64,000 nt of DNA from Saprospiraceae bacterium (GTDB lineage Bacteria > Bacteroidota > Bacteroidia > Chitinophagales > Saprospiraceae), in assembly GCA_021739645.1 (NCBI GenBank), contig JAIPBL010000013.1:26846-90845 (forward strand), written 5' to 3'. Positions 47,153 to 56,900 of the stretch are shown here, piece after piece. A program made the translations under genes and the position numbers. The notes under the pieces are model-generated. The model was not told the DNA's origin. It worked only from the letters and a program-made list of their open reading frames with translations, and did no database searches. The stretch's first letter is position 1; every line of letters starts with the position of its first letter.

Positions 47153-48223
47153 ATGAATAAGTCATTATACCTTTTTCTTACCCTGGCGTTGTTGGCAATG
47201 ACTGCAACCGGATTGCAAGCAGGCAACCCAGACCGGCAGGGCGAGGCTGGCGCTCCAGAACTGCTCATGAACCCATGGGCCAGAAGCGCAGGCTTACACT
47301 CCATGACCACTTCGATGGTAACGGGCGTAGAGTCCATGATGCTCAACATCGCCGGACTTTCCAGGATTAACAAAACAGAGGTGATTTTTGGCCATTCCGA
47401 GTACCTCAGGGGTACTGGCATCACAACTAATGCGATTGGCCTTGCGCAAAAAATTGGCACCAATAGCGCCATCGGCCTCAGCATCATGACCCTCGATTTC
47501 GGTGAAATACAACGCACCACCACCTTCCAACCAGAAGGAACTGGCAGCACGTTTTCACCTCGTTTCGTCAACATCGGACTTGGCTTCTCACATACTTTTG
47601 AGAACAAAGTATCGGTAGGCGTGTTGGGCCGTGCCGTTTCCGAAGGCGTTGAAGACGTAAACGCCACAGGCATTTGCATGGATGCTGGCGTACAGTATGT
47701 AACTGGCGACCGTGAGAACTTCAAGTTCGGCATTTCACTTCGTAACGTCGGTGGCCGGATGCAGTTCCGTGGCGAGGGCTTGTCCCAGTCCATTGAAATC
47801 CCGGGCTTCGACGGAGAACACGGCTTGGTGACCAACCAGCGTGCGACAAGTTTTGAAATGCAGTCTGTATTGAACATCGGATTGTCCTACGACTACTATG
47901 TGGTTGGCAATAACCGCCTCTCCGTTGCTGGTAACTACACTTCCAATGCCTTCTCGGAGGACCAGATTGGTGGTGGAATTGAGTTTTCCTACAATGAATT
48001 GGTGATGCTTCGGGCTGGTTACAAACTTGACCTTGGCCAAGTTTCTAAGTCCACCAACGAGTTCAACGACCAGCCGTTGTACACTGGTATTGCTTTTGGC
48101 GCAACTTTGAACGTGCCTACCAGCAAAAAGGAAAATGCACCGCATATCGCAATAGATTACGCCTACCGTACCACGAAGATTTACGATGGCACGCACAATT
48201 TTTCTGTGCGCATCAGCCTGTAA
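47153..48223 (+). CDS. PorV/PorQ-family outer-membrane barrel
   Basis: A 356-residue outer-membrane protein of the FadL-like PorV/PorQ family. ATG 47153 starts a signal peptide (MNKSLYLFLTLALLAMTATGLQA); the upstream extension overlapping the previous gene is not used. Family-like features: GAPELLMNPWARSAGL near the mature N-terminus, then alternating barrel strands (INKTEVIFGHSEYL, SAIGLSIMTLDFGEI, VSVGVLGRAVSEG, LVMLRAGYKLDLG) ending FSVRISL. PorV is known to shuttle T9SS cargo from the translocon to the attachment complex. This copy sits between two giant T9SS cargo genes and may be a dedicated shuttle for them (inference). It ends at a strong terminator. Confidence 0.87.
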   Translation: MNKSLYLFLTLALLAMTATGLQAGNPDRQGEAGAPELLMNPWARSAGLHSMTTSMVTGVESMMLNIAGLSRINKTEVIFGHSEYLRGTGITTNAIGLAQKIGTNSAIGLSIMTLDFGEIQRTTTFQPEGTGSTFSPRFVNIGLGFSHTFENKVSVGVLGRAVSEGVEDVNATGICMDAGVQYVTGDRENFKFGISLRNVGGRMQFRGEGLSQSIEIPGFDGEHGLVTNQRATSFEMQSVLNIGLSYDYYVVGNNRLSVAGNYTSNAFSEDQIGGGIEFSYNELVMLRAGYKLDLGQVSKSTNEFNDQPLYTGIAFGATLNVPTSKKENAPHIAIDYAYRTTKIYDGTHNFSVRISL

Positions 48224-48229
48224 AATATT

Positions 48230-48265
48230 TGGTGAAGCCGCCAACTGAGCGGCTTCACCATTTTT
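48230..48265 (+). terminator. Strong terminator after the PorV-like gene
   Basis: TGGTGAAGCCGC (48230-48241) pairs perfectly with GCGGCTTCACCA (48249-48260), followed by TTTTTCTTTT. It separates the first three genes of the locus from the second giant gene. Confidence 0.92.
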
Positions 48266-48384
48266 CTTTTCCCGAAAGCAACGCTCCCGCTTCCACTTCT
48301 TTTCCTGTAAAAATGCTGTCCCTTGCTCCGCAATGAGTTGATGCTCACCTTGCCTGCTCGGTCATTTCACCAAATAGAAAAGCC

Positions 48385-51300
48385 ATGAATCTGAACCTGA
48401 CACGGCTATCCATGCTGGGAGTACTCACCTGCTTCCTCAGCCCCGCTTTTTCAAGAGAGCCGCTCCGGCCACCCAAGAAAAACGGCGTTCCTCCACCTGC
48501 CGTAAATTACCGGGCAGGCTGCACCACCGCCCAAGCGCAAATCGACATGGACATCAACAACGTGCGGGCAAGGCTGCTCACCGGCGGCGATATGTGGTGG
48601 GATCGCAGCGATGGCAAATACGTGGTGCCGATACCGTTGCCCGGCCAGCCGGAGGTCTCTGCCATTTTTGCCGCAGGCATCTGGATGGGTGGATATGACA
48701 ATGGCGGCAACTTGAAAATGGCTTGCCAGACCTACGGCAACAACGGTGGCAACAGCGACTACTGGCCGGGGCCACTCTCAAGCGAAGAAGGCACTACCGA
48801 CCCAGCCACTTGCAATAATTGGGACATACATTTTGAGGTAAAAGGAGTGGAAATCATGCAACATTTGAACCGGGTGAATGAGGCATTGAACGGTGGCCAA
48901 CCCTATTTGGAGTCAGAAATCCCATTGAGCGTGAAAGGCTGGCCGGGGAAAGGCAACCCTTATTTCACCGAAATCCACGGCTTTGACCTCCCCAATTCCG
49001 ATCACGGGCTTGCGGGATTTTATGATTACGATGGCGATGGAAATTACGAGCCTTTGGACGGAGATTTCCCAAACGTTGAAATGCGTGGCTGCGAAGAATA
49101 CCCGCCTCAATTTCCTGACCAACTCATTTTCTGGATTTACAACGACGAAGGCGGCGGAGCCATTCATGGTGAAACAAATGGCATTCCCATCCGCATGGAA
49201 ATACAGGCCACCGCCTTTGCCTACGCCACCGACGACCAAATGAATGACATGACCTTCCAGCGGCACAAGTTCATCAATCGGGCGAAGGAGGATATTGATT
49301 CTACCTATTTTGCACTTTGGATGGATGCTGACCTTGGCTGCTATTTGGATGATTACCTCGGCTGCGACCCCACCAGGGGTTTGGCATATTTTTATAACCA
49401 AGATGCACAGGATGGGCAACCGGGCATTAATTGTGATGGCGTTCCAACTTACAGCACGAACATTCCAGCACTGGGAGTGGATATTTTTCGTGGGCCTTTA
49501 GATGAGAATGGGATTGAGTTGGGAATGAGCTCATTTACTTACTGGAATAATAATGCTGACTTATCGGTTTTAGTAGGTCCTGGTCAAGACATTGAGTTCT
49601 ACCGATATATGACAGGTTCATGGAAAGATGGTACAAGGTTTTCTTATGGAGGCTATGGATATGACATAACAAGCAATAACTATTACCCTTTTGCTTTTCC
49701 TTCTCCACCGGATGATGTCAACGGATGGTCTATGTGTTATCCAGGACCACCATTTCCTTCTGGTTTGCCCATTTATGATAGGAGTTCCGTCCAATCCTGC
49801 GGCCCATTTACCCTCCAGCCTGGTGCGGTGAACGAGCTTATTTTCGGCGTCATCTGGACACCGAGCATGGACTACCCCTGCCCGGACATGAGCAAACTTT
49901 ACTTCGCCGACGACTTGGCGCAGTGCTTTTTTGACAATTGTTTTGAATTGTTGGACCCCATTGATGCGCCTGATGTGGACTGGGTGGAACTGGACAGGTC
50001 AGTAGTGGGTGTTTTGTCCAACAAACCTGCGCCCAGCTCCAACAATTTTCAAGATGGGTACGAGGAAAGCATGGGCTGCTTCCCCCTGAACGCACCTGAC
50101 AATACCTATAATTTCGAGGGTTACTTGGTCTATCAATTGGCTGGTCCTGATATCACCCAAATTGGCCTTGACGACCCGACGAAGGCGAGGCTTGTTTTCC
50201 ATACCGACGTAGAAAACGGCGTAAAATCCGTGTACAACTGGAAGTCCTTGTCCAATCCGAACTACGACCCCAGCATTCCCGGTTCCGACGATGTGCTCTA
50301 CTACCCAGAACTACAAGTGCAAGGCATAGACGATGGCGTGAAACATTCGTTCCGCCTCACCACCGAGGCTTTTGCCGAAGGCGACAGCCAACTCATCAAC
50401 CACAAAAAATACTACTACCTGGCCAAGGCGTATGCCTACAACCAGTACCAGCCTTTTGACCCCTTGACGCAAGTTGGGCAAAAAACGGAGTACGTGGACA
50501 GCCGCCGAAACGTGCGGGTTTACACCGTCATTCCCCGCCCCATCATTGACCAACAGCTCAACGCCAGATTCGGTGACCTGCTCCCCGTCACTCGACTCGA
50601 AGGGGTGGGTGTCGGCGGTAATTTCGTGGACATGGACGATGCCACGCTCGCCAAGATACTGGACGGCAGTTTCACGGGCGAAATAGGCTACAATGCTGGT
50701 CGCAGTCCAATTGATGTAAAGGTTTACAACCCGCTCGGCCTGGTGAACGGCGATTACGAAATCACGTTTTTGGACGAAGATATGACCAACAACAAACTGG
50801 ACCAACAGGTGCGCTGGCGGTTACAGCGGATCAATTCCAACGACCCGCCCATCCCTTCCGAGCAGTTGCTGGACAGGACGAACGAGCAAATTTTCGCACA
50901 ATATGGATTCAGCGTCTCAATTGGCCAAACTGCAGAACCCGGCGATTGTATCAATAACCCAATGGTTGGTGCCATTGGCGCTTCGCAAACCTACGCCAAC
51001 CCCAATGGCCCGCACTGGTTCAGTGAAATTGGCCCTGGCTTCAAACTCTCGGCTTCAGCACCTTACAATAAGGTCTTTGACTATCTGATGCCTACCGAGT
51101 CAGGAGATTGTGATTTATCGCCATTGGCGAAAATGGGCGGGGGCTTTGTGCCTTATGGGCTTTGCAAATGGGCAATTCCTTCTGGCCCCAACCCGATTCC
51201 ATACGTCACACCAGCTTGGAAATTGTCAAACAATGCTTCGGTTGTTGTGAACGGTTGGCAAGCAAAGCTCAATAACGTGGACATCGTTTTTACCTCAGAT

Positions 51301-52365
51301 AAATCACTGTGGAGCCGTTGCATAGTGGTGGAATCCTTCAGTCTTGATTACAAGAACTTCGCACTCCGAGAGGATGGCAGCCCGGCTACCCCGGTGGGGG
51401 TTAGCGAAAATTTTGACCTGCGCAGCTCACCATCTGTGGGAAAGGAGGACGCCAACAATGACGGCCTGCCCGACCCAGATGGAGACGGCATCGGCATGGG
51501 CTGGTTCCCCGGCTACGCTGTGGATGTGGAAACTGGCAAGCGGCTCAATGTTTTTTTTGGAGAAAACTCTGCATTCAGTGACCAGAACGGTTACGTGGAC
51601 AGTTATCCAGGTGGCAAGCCTAATGGCGCTGACATGCTTTTCAATCCAAATGACCAGCTGTTGCTTGAAGCTATTGAAGAAGGCAACATGATGCGCTACT
51701 ATACTGGCGGGCAGCATTTTATCTACGTTGCCAATGATGAATATGACGAGTGCGCTTTCCTCCGCTCCCGCCTCGACCCTGCGGAGACCAACATTAAAAA
51801 AGTGGTTGGGATGAAAAGAATAATGTGGGTAAGCTTCCCTATTTTGCCGGATGGCAAAACCCTTTTACCGCTCAGTCAAGGACTCATCCCGAATGAGTTT
51901 CGGGTAAAACTGCGGGTGGACAATCCGTATGAAGTGTCCGTTGGTACAGGGGAATTTAACGGTTACCCGACCTACCGCTTCAAGGTGAATGGGCTGGCGC
52001 CGATTCCGTATTCCCTCCCCGGACAAAAACCTGCCTTGGCGCTGATAAATGTAGTGCCCAATCCGTTTTACAATTCGGCAGCCTATGCAGATAATTCGGG
52101 AAGCGGCGTGGTGAAAATCACCAACCTGCCCGCCAAATGTACGGTGACGATTTACACCGTGGATGGAAAAGTCGTTCGGCAATTCCAGCGGTACGAGCAG
52201 CCCGGCCAGCCTGTCGGCAGTGGCATTGAAGAAACGCAAATCCTTCCCGATTTGGAATGGAACGTGAAATCCGCAGCAGGCGGACAAGTGAGCACGGGCG
52301 TTTACCTCATCCATGTGAATGCGCCGGGTATCGGGGAGCGAACGCTGAAATTGGTGGTGATTTGA
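48385..52365 (+). CDS. Giant T9SS-exported surface protein, copy 2
   Basis: A 1326-residue paralog of the protein at 42955, similar along its whole length. N-terminal hydrophobic segment (LSMLGVLTCFLSPAFS), then the shared domain at about 55-520 (WWDRSDGKYVVP, GGYDNGGNLKMACQTYG, GWPGKGNPYF, DADLGCYLDDYLGC, GSWKDGTRFSYGGYGYD). The mid-region has SDKSLWSRCIVVE and DANNDGLPDPDGDGIGMGW. The sorting domain begins near 1220 (VVPNPFYNS) and ends canonically at GERTLKLVVI, without the extra tail of copy 1. Compared with copy 1 the codons are more G+C-rich in places. It lies behind a terminator, so it probably has its own promoter in 48266-48384. An IS110 remnant follows its stop directly. Confidence 0.9.
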   Translation: MNLNLTRLSMLGVLTCFLSPAFSREPLRPPKKNGVPPPAVNYRAGCTTAQAQIDMDINNVRARLLTGGDMWWDRSDGKYVVPIPLPGQPEVSAIFAAGIWMGGYDNGGNLKMACQTYGNNGGNSDYWPGPLSSEEGTTDPATCNNWDIHFEVKGVEIMQHLNRVNEALNGGQPYLESEIPLSVKGWPGKGNPYFTEIHGFDLPNSDHGLAGFYDYDGDGNYEPLDGDFPNVEMRGCEEYPPQFPDQLIFWIYNDEGGGAIHGETNGIPIRMEIQATAFAYATDDQMNDMTFQRHKFINRAKEDIDSTYFALWMDADLGCYLDDYLGCDPTRGLAYFYNQDAQDGQPGINCDGVPTYSTNIPALGVDIFRGPLDENGIELGMSSFTYWNNNADLSVLVGPGQDIEFYRYMTGSWKDGTRFSYGGYGYDITSNNYYPFAFPSPPDDVNGWSMCYPGPPFPSGLPIYDRSSVQSCGPFTLQPGAVNELIFGVIWTPSMDYPCPDMSKLYFADDLAQCFFDNCFELLDPIDAPDVDWVELDRSVVGVLSNKPAPSSNNFQDGYEESMGCFPLNAPDNTYNFEGYLVYQLAGPDITQIGLDDPTKARLVFHTDVENGVKSVYNWKSLSNPNYDPSIPGSDDVLYYPELQVQGIDDGVKHSFRLTTEAFAEGDSQLINHKKYYYLAKAYAYNQYQPFDPLTQVGQKTEYVDSRRNVRVYTVIPRPIIDQQLNARFGDLLPVTRLEGVGVGGNFVDMDDATLAKILDGSFTGEIGYNAGRSPIDVKVYNPLGLVNGDYEITFLDEDMTNNKLDQQVRWRLQRINSNDPPIPSEQLLDRTNEQIFAQYGFSVSIGQTAEPGDCINNPMVGAIGASQTYANPNGPHWFSEIGPGFKLSASAPYNKVFDYLMPTESGDCDLSPLAKMGGGFVPYGLCKWAIPSGPNPIPYVTPAWKLSNNASVVVNGWQAKLNNVDIVFTSDKSLWSRCIVVESFSLDYKNFALREDGSPATPVGVSENFDLRSSPSVGKEDANNDGLPDPDGDGIGMGWFPGYAVDVETGKRLNVFFGENSAFSDQNGYVDSYPGGKPNGADMLFNPNDQLLLEAIEEGNMMRYYTGGQHFIYVANDEYDECAFLRSRLDPAETNIKKVVGMKRIMWVSFPILPDGKTLLPLSQGLIPNEFRVKLRVDNPYEVSVGTGEFNGYPTYRFKVNGLAPIPYSLPGQKPALALINVVPNPFYNSAAYADNSGSGVVKITNLPAKCTVTIYTVDGKVVRQFQRYEQPGQPVGSGIEETQILPDLEWNVKSAAGGQVSTGVYLIHVNAPGIGERTLKLVVI

Positions 52366-52522
52366 TTAAAAATATGACGGTGCATCAAATGTAAGGCTGG
52401 GGCTTTTCTCAAGAATTAACAAAACGCTAAATTCGGCTGCGTTCAAAACTCTGCTGATTCCCCATAGATTAAATCCCTGACAATCAGGGGTGTAGCCACT
52501 CCCGATAGGTATTGTGTTGAAA

Positions 52523-52895
52523 TCCAGTCCCATCCTGGCCAGCACCCCGGCGTCCACATCGTCCGTCTTGGTCTTGACGTTGAGGCTGAGCGTGTAGGCC
52601 TTGACGGTGTTGGGCAGCATGATGCTCACTGCCGCCCGCCCTCGTGCAGGAAGTAGGTCAGGCCTTCGTAATAGACGCCCGTGGTCTCTATGGTGAACCA
52701 AAGCGGCGTACCGGCCAGGTTCAATTTGTCTGTCCATTCCACGAGCCTTTTGAAGCAAGACTGGTTGTTGTCAAACCGTTTGCTGCTCTTGACCTTGCTG
52801 CGCTGCTCCGAGTCCAGCGTGCCGAAGGCTGCCTTGAAACAGTCCTTGCTCTGGTCAATGCCGACGTTTTGTTTCACGATAGTTGCCATGTTCAA
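52523..52895 (-). pseudogene. Truncated, frameshifted IS110-family transposase
   Basis: The N-terminal frame (52895 to about 52640) reads NVGIDQSKDCFKAAFG through WFTIETTGVYYEGLTYFLHE. The sequence then continues in another frame with LPNTVKAYTLSL and TKTDDVDAGVLARMGLDF. Together these contain the D-E-DD residues of the RuvC-like IS110 catalytic domain. A frameshift near 52640 separates them, and the C-terminal serine-containing transposase domain is absent after about 52523. It is inactive. The truncation point abuts unrelated sequence 158 bases from the end of the giant gene. Confidence 0.85.
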
Positions 52896-53362
52896 AGTGT
52901 TTACTGGTGAAATAAAAAATTCGGTTCTCCATCGACTTGTCTCGCAACTTATGCTGGCTGGCTTGGACAGGGAAACTGCCTTAAGTGTCGTTCTGTCCCA
53001 AAAGAACCTCCAAAGACAGGGTTACCCTATTGGTGTACATAACGCTTGGGTTGTTTTGCCATCAGTAACTCCCGCCTCCGGTGACTCTAAGTTGCCATTT
53101 TTTCAATGAACTTTGCTTGGGGCATCAATATACGAGCTATCGGGACGCCGACGTTAAAGCTGGGACTGCTGCCAAAAGTAACACAGTCTGCCAGACCGTG
53201 CTTCCACGTTTGCAAGGAAGGTCGCATTTGGGAAATGGAAACGCACGGTCTGGCAGACCGTGTTACTTTTTGGTGCCGCTTCGCTGGATGCTTGCTGGAA
53301 CTGCTGTTTATTGGTGAAAAATTGATGCAGTGAAATTGCAGGCAGCGTTGCTTTCTGCCATG
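52896..53362. other. Non-coding flank of the IS110 remnant
   Basis: 467 bases without a credible gene. The part next to the transposase start (52896-53100) is where IS110-type elements carry their 5-prime non-coding end, which in that family encodes the bridge RNA; no fold could be verified by eye. The rest contains the REP-like palindrome at 53174-53270. Confidence 0.5.
53174..53270. repeat. REP-like inverted repeat
   Basis: A 28-nt arm at 53174-53201 (starts AAAAGTAACAC, ends CCAGACCGTGC) is repeated inverted at 53243-53270 with a single mismatch, 41 bases apart. Each arm contains its own palindrome (GGTCTGGCAGACC in the right arm). The inner bases TTCCA and TGGAA extend the stem. Confidence 0.9.
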
Positions 53363-53872
53363 CTATTTAATCCGTTTCGCTTGCGTAATGAACGACAGTC
53401 CTTGAGTGCCTTGCAATGAATTCATTACCCCTTCGAACAAAGGTTCGGAGCAGCCTTTTGGCGTTTTCCATTCTACAATGAAATTGGCACCGGTGCCGCC
53501 TGTTATATCCTTTTCGTCAATAATTATTTCCACCGTTTCTAATGGTGCCATATAAATTGGGCCCTTAAAATAGCTTCTTATGGATGTGCCGTGTGTGTCG
53601 AAATATTCAGCTTTTAGAAGATAGATGGTGTCTATGTCACTGGTGTTCCGAAGGCTTATCATGCAGGTGAGGTTAAATTTCTGGTGTTGTGATATGCTGT
53701 AAATTTGAGAATATACGGAAAGGTAGGATTTCCCATGCTCCAGGGAATCCTTGTTGCTGATATCCACGATTCTTTTTGACCAGTTTTCTGGATTAATAGA
53801 ACTAATTTCCTTGTGTTTTTGGCAACCAATAAGGAAAAGTAGCATTAAGGGAATCAGGATTATTGGCTTCAT
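53363..53872 (-). CDS. DUF3124 lipoprotein
   Basis: A 169-residue lipoprotein (MKPIILIPLMLLFLIGC, Cys at 17). The mature part matches the DUF3124 pattern: YLSVYSQIYSISQH, LTCMISLRNTSDIDTIYL, AEYFDTHGT, GPIYMAPLETVEIIIDEKD and GGTGANFIVEWKTP. Members are small beta-rich periplasmic proteins with no established biochemical function. It is transcribed alone on the minus strand, 80 bases after the giant adhesin-like gene's stop, and could be read through from it. Confidence 0.88.
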   Translation of the reverse strand: MKPIILIPLMLLFLIGCQKHKEISSINPENWSKRIVDISNKDSLEHGKSYLSVYSQIYSISQHQKFNLTCMISLRNTSDIDTIYLLKAEYFDTHGTSIRSYFKGPIYMAPLETVEIIIDEKDITGGTGANFIVEWKTPKGCSEPLFEGVMNSLQGTQGLSFITQAKRIK

Positions 53873-53952
53873 AACTTTGTTTTTTATACAGCATGGATAT
53901 ATTTAATTCCCTAAGCGTGTTCCTATTATTATCTAATTCAGCTCATAGCTGA

Positions 53953-56900
53953 CTACCGCACCAGCGTCGTTCCCCCCCGATAATTCACGCTCACGTCATC
54001 AATAAAATCCACCTCCAAGTACCAGACATACACACCAGCGGGCATGTCCTTTCCTTTGAAAGTGCCGTCCCAGCCGATGGCAGGGTCGTTTATGGAGAAA
54101 TTGGCGGCTTCGTACATCCGCTCACCCCAGCGGTCGAAGACCTGGAACAGCTTGATTTCTTTGACCATTTCGCTACTGCCGTGAACGTGCAGCAGGTCGT
54201 TCAGTGGGTTGCCACCCGTGCCGGGCGCAAAGCCAGAGGGCACCTGAATGTCCCGCAGTTCCCGCACGAAGATGTTGATGAGGTCTTCGGCGGTGCAGCC
54301 GTTTTCATCCGTCACCGTGAAGGTCACACTGGCGGGGCTTACCACGATGAACTCCCCGATGCGACTCGTTGAGTCCACGGGCTGCAACAGCGGGTTGTTC
54401 GACTCCCAGAGGTACATCGCCGTGCCAGCGTTCGCAAGGTGTTGGATGACCGGGTCGAGAATCAGGGTCGAGTTATACATCACCATTGTATCGGGGCCGA
54501 GGTTTACGGTCAGCAACTTTGGTTCATCAACGTAAATCTGTTCTTGCACCCATTCGCAGCCAAAGGCATCTTGTATGACGATATCGTAGAGCCCAAGGTC
54601 AAGTCGAGTGAAAACAGTGGTGCCGCCGACTGCTTCGTCATTGAACCAGGTTTTATAAGGTGGGTTGCCGCCCATCGGGATAACCTCGATGCGGCCATCT
54701 TTTTTACCAAAACATGTGACATAATCAACGGCCAGTTCAGCCGTCAGCGCCGATTCTTCGGTGACGTTGATGGAATCCAAGACTGCGCAGCCTGCGACAT
54801 CCGAAACGGTCAAATAGTAGGTTCCAGCCGCAAGGCTATCCAGGTTTTGCGAAGTGGAGGTAAATCCGTTCGGCCCCGTCCAGCCGTAATTGAAAACCCC
54901 AGAACCGCCTGTCACAGTGGTGTTGATGGCGCCATCGCTGCCACCGAGGCACCGAACGCCCTGCTGCGAAAGCTGCGTGACCACTGCCATGTCTTCCCCC
55001 ACGGTTTCGGAGATGGTGGCGGTGCAGCCATTGGCATCCGTCACCGTGACGGAGAAAGGGCCAGCGCCCAACCCCGTCAAATCTTCCGTGGTCTCGTTGT
55101 TGTCCCAAGCGAACTGGTAACTACCACTGCCGCCCAGCACCGTCAGGTTTATTTGGCCAGTGCTGCTGCCGATGCAGCCTGTGTTGGTCGGTACGGTGGA
55201 GAGCTGTAATTGGCTCGGTTGGTTGACGGTAGAACATGCCGTTGCCGTACAGCCGTTGCCGTCGGTTATGGTGAGGCAATAGCTATTGGCGATGACGCCG
55301 GAAAGGTTCGGCGTGGTAGCGCCATTGCTCCACAAATAGGTCAGCGGCGCAGTGCCGCCAGTGGCGACGGTCGTGATGGTTCCGTTAATTTGCCCAAAAC
55401 AAAGCACGTTCGTTGGCGTGAGTTGTAAGGAAATCGCTGGTGGGTCGGTCAATGTGGTGCTTTGCGTAGCAGTGCAACCATTGGCGTCCGTCACCGTGAC
55501 GGTGTAGCTCGTTGCACTCAACATATCGGCCATTTGGCCAGTGTCACCGTTGCTCCAAGCGTACTGAAATCCGCCAGCGCCGCCGGTTGCCGAGGCCGTT
55601 GCGAAGCCAGTCGAACCGCCGTTGCAGAGCGGGTTGGTTGGGGTGATGCTCGGCAAAATGGCGGATGGTTCCAGCACCGTGGCCGTTGCTGTTGCGGAGC
55701 AACCATTAAAGTCCGTCACCGTGACGGTGTAGCTGCCCGCTAGGAGGTTGGTGGCGAGGTCCGTGGTGGCGTTCCCAGCCGCCGCATCCCAGAGGATGTC
55801 GTGGGGGCTGGTGCCTCCGTTGATGATGACCAATGCCCCGCCCGTAGCTGCACCGAAGCAAGCGGCACTATCGGTGGCTGGGTTGAGGGTGAGTTGGCTG
55901 GGTTGCGTCAGGTTAATTGTGTCACTGGCCGAACAGCCGTTGGCGTCCATCACGGTGACGATTTGAAGTCCTGGGCCGAGGTTGATGGCCACCGAATCGG
56001 TTTGCCCATTGTTCCAAACAAAACTGTACGGCGCCGTGCCACCTGTGACTGGAGCGGCTACCACCGCATCCCCGATACCATAGCAACTGATAGGATTGAC
56101 GACATTTGGCTGAATATCAAGTATTTGCGGAGCTGAAACCGTCACTGTGATATTGTTCGGGCAAGCCCAAGAATCCAGCACGGTGGCGGTGTAGGTGCCT
56201 GCGGCAACGCCCGTGTAAATGCCCGTCATGTTGTTCACGCCATTGAAAGTGTAAACATAATCGCCAGCACCGCCGGAGGCTTGGAGCGTTACGGTGCCAT
56301 CGCTGTCACCGTTGCAGGTAATGTTGGTTTGGCTAGCCACCATGAGGCCAGGAGCGGTGCAGGCGGGGGTGGAGCAGGTGGCTGTTCCAGTTAGCCCGTT
56401 GCACTCGCCGATGCCATATACTTCAATGGTCACATCTTCGCTGAGGGTCAGGCCGTTCACAGTTTCTGTGAGATTGTTTGTTTGGGTAAACGGCCCACCG
56501 TTGATGCTGACCATGTAGCCCATTGCGCCAGCAATTGGGTCCCAATTGAAGGTGATGCTGTTGTTCGTAATGTCCGAACAAGTGACATTTGGTGGGGGCA
56601 GCACGTCGTTGACGACGATGGTGATGCTGTCGTAAACCATGCAACCGTAGGTGTCAGAGGCCGAAAGGTAGTAGGTGGTGGTTTGGTCGGGGCTTGCGAT
56701 TGGATTCGGACAATCGGTGCAGCTGAGGCCAGCGGCTGGCGTCCACTCGTAAAAAAGTTGGTAGAGTGGCTCAAAGGTGATCGTCCAATCGAGGATGGTG
56801 CCGTTGAAGCCCATTTGGTCGTCGAGGACAAGGAGCTGCCAGGTGCCGTTGGTGAGGTAGTCCCCATCCCAGAGGTCAGACCAGACGCCTTCTGGGGCGA

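Noticed and set aside
52681..53317. Plus-strand frames over the IS110 remnant and the palindrome
   Set aside because: They lie opposite transposase sequence or inside the inverted repeat and have no recognisable product.
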